Shown piece after piece: positions 4,481 to 5,180 of a stretch of 5,180 nt of DNA (its first letter is position 1; each line of letters opens with the position of its first letter). A model generated the notes under the pieces. That model searched no databases, was not told the origin of the DNA, and saw only the letters and a program-made list of their open reading frames with translations. Source of the DNA: JBBQWS01 sp038210415 (GTDB lineage Bacteria > Actinomycetota > Actinomycetes > Prado026); assembly GCA_038210415.1 (NCBI GenBank), contig JBBQWS010000093.1, positions 1-5,180 of the forward strand. The letters run 5' to 3'. A program made the translations under genes and the position numbers.

Positions 4481-5180
4481 GTGCCGCCCAGCGTCCGCAC
4501 CGTCACCGACCTGCCGCACCTCGGTCTGCGCCGGCTGGCCGGCCCGGAGGGCCGCGACCGTCCGGTCCGTTGGGTGGCGGTGTCCGAGCTCGAGGACCCG
4601 CGGCCCTACCTCGAGGGTGGCGAGCTGCTACTGACTACCGGGATGCGGCTACCCGCAGACGACCCCAGGGTCCTCGACGCTTACGTCACCCGGCTGGTCG
4701 AGGCGGGGGTCTCGGCGCTCGGGGTGGGCGTCGGACTCACCCACCCGACCTGCCCGCCGGCCCTGGTCGACGCCGCGGCGGCGCACGGTCTCACCCTGAT
4801 CGAGATCCCGGACCGCACGGCTTTCATCGCCGTGAGCAAGGCGGTGTCGGCGCTGCTCGGAGCGGAGGAGTACGAGGGGATCCGGCGGGCGTTCGAGGCT
4901 CAGCGTGACCTGACCCGGGCCGCCCTGGCGCCGGACGGGCCAGCGGCGGTGATCGCCCGGGTGGCGAAGCACGTCGGTGGCTGGGCGCTGCTCCTGGACG
5001 GCGCAGGGGCGGTGGCCGAGGCGACCCCGGCGGCCGCCGCCGAGCACGCGCAGGCCCTAGAGAGCGAGGTCCGGACCCTGCAGGGCCGCGGCCCGCTCGC
5101 GTCGTCCTCCCTGGGCGACTCGTCGGGGCAGGTTTCGATCCAGCCGATCGGGGCGCGGTGAAAGATCCAGGGCTTCCTCG
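4481..5180 (+). pseudogene. PucR-family transcriptional regulator, interrupted by in-frame TGA, runs off the window
   Basis: The first 226 codons encode a PucR-type regulator. Residues 8-125 form the N-terminal PucR ligand/purine-catabolism domain, with the hallmark VRWVAVSELEDPRPYLEGG and ELLLTTG (29-54) and later LIEIPDRTAFIAVSKAV. A GAF/CdaR-like middle region begins at about 135. Full members have about 450-550 residues and carry the DNA-binding helix-turn-helix at the C-terminus, which is absent before the stop. The TGA at 5159-5161 falls inside a continuing family pattern: ...QPIGAR, stop, KIQGFL. A Gly codon GGA changed to TGA would restore the expected GARGKIQGFL. If the stop is real, the protein cannot bind DNA through its usual domain. 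If it is a base error, the gene is intact. The gene is divergent from gabT, and in Corynebacterium a PucR-type regulator controls GABA genes, so gabT is the likely target. The start is the GTG with GAGGGG upstream. Confidence 0.75.

Noticed and set aside
1..5180. CRISPR array, tRNA, rRNA, insertion sequence or phage genes
   Set aside because: No evenly spaced direct repeats, cloverleaf, terminal inverted repeats with a transposase, or phage-type proteins were seen on either strand.

Overview
The base composition is very GC-rich, codon third positions are strongly G/C, one start is GTG, and the protein families are typical of high-GC Gram-positive bacteria. This suggests an actinobacterial chromosome, perhaps Nocardioides- or Intrasporangiaceae-like. 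That is an inference from sequence style; genus cannot be assigned here.

Layout: (i) positions 1-105 may be the 3' end of a + strand gene, closed by a hairpin at 100-120. (ii) On the - strand, a two-gene unit (1612 to 138) encodes a ureohydrolase-fold protein with a non-canonical active site and, through a 4-base ATGA overlap, a MarR-type repressor with a four-cysteine tail. (iii) Positions 1613-1696 are a divergent control region. A 13-bp palindrome there covers the likely -10 box of the - strand unit and touches a -10-like box on the + strand. (iv) A saccharopine-dehydrogenase-family oxidoreductase runs on + (1697-2908). (v) A convergent gap holds a 26-nt hairpin (2921-2946) related to the one at 100-120. 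(vi) A GABA-type aminotransferase (gabT) runs on - (4329 to 2974). (vii) A 151-bp divergent region separates it from a PucR-family regulator on + (from 4481). That gene has an in-frame TGA at 5159-5161 and recognisable PucR-like sequence after it, so it looks broken by a point mutation or a base-call error.

The window looks like a nitrogen-compound catabolic locus with two divergent regulatory regions: MarR between the hydrolase unit and the dehydrogenase, and PucR between itself and gabT. GabT makes succinic semialdehyde from GABA. The PucR/gabT pairing matches the known theme of PucR-type control of GABA use in Actinobacteria. The substrates of the dehydrogenase and the hydrolase cannot be read from sequence. 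A link to lysine, polyamine or guanidino-compound breakdown is a hypothesis. No gabD or permease lies inside the window. No tRNA, rRNA, CRISPR, transposon or prophage signature was seen. No gene-free stretch exceeds 300 bases.
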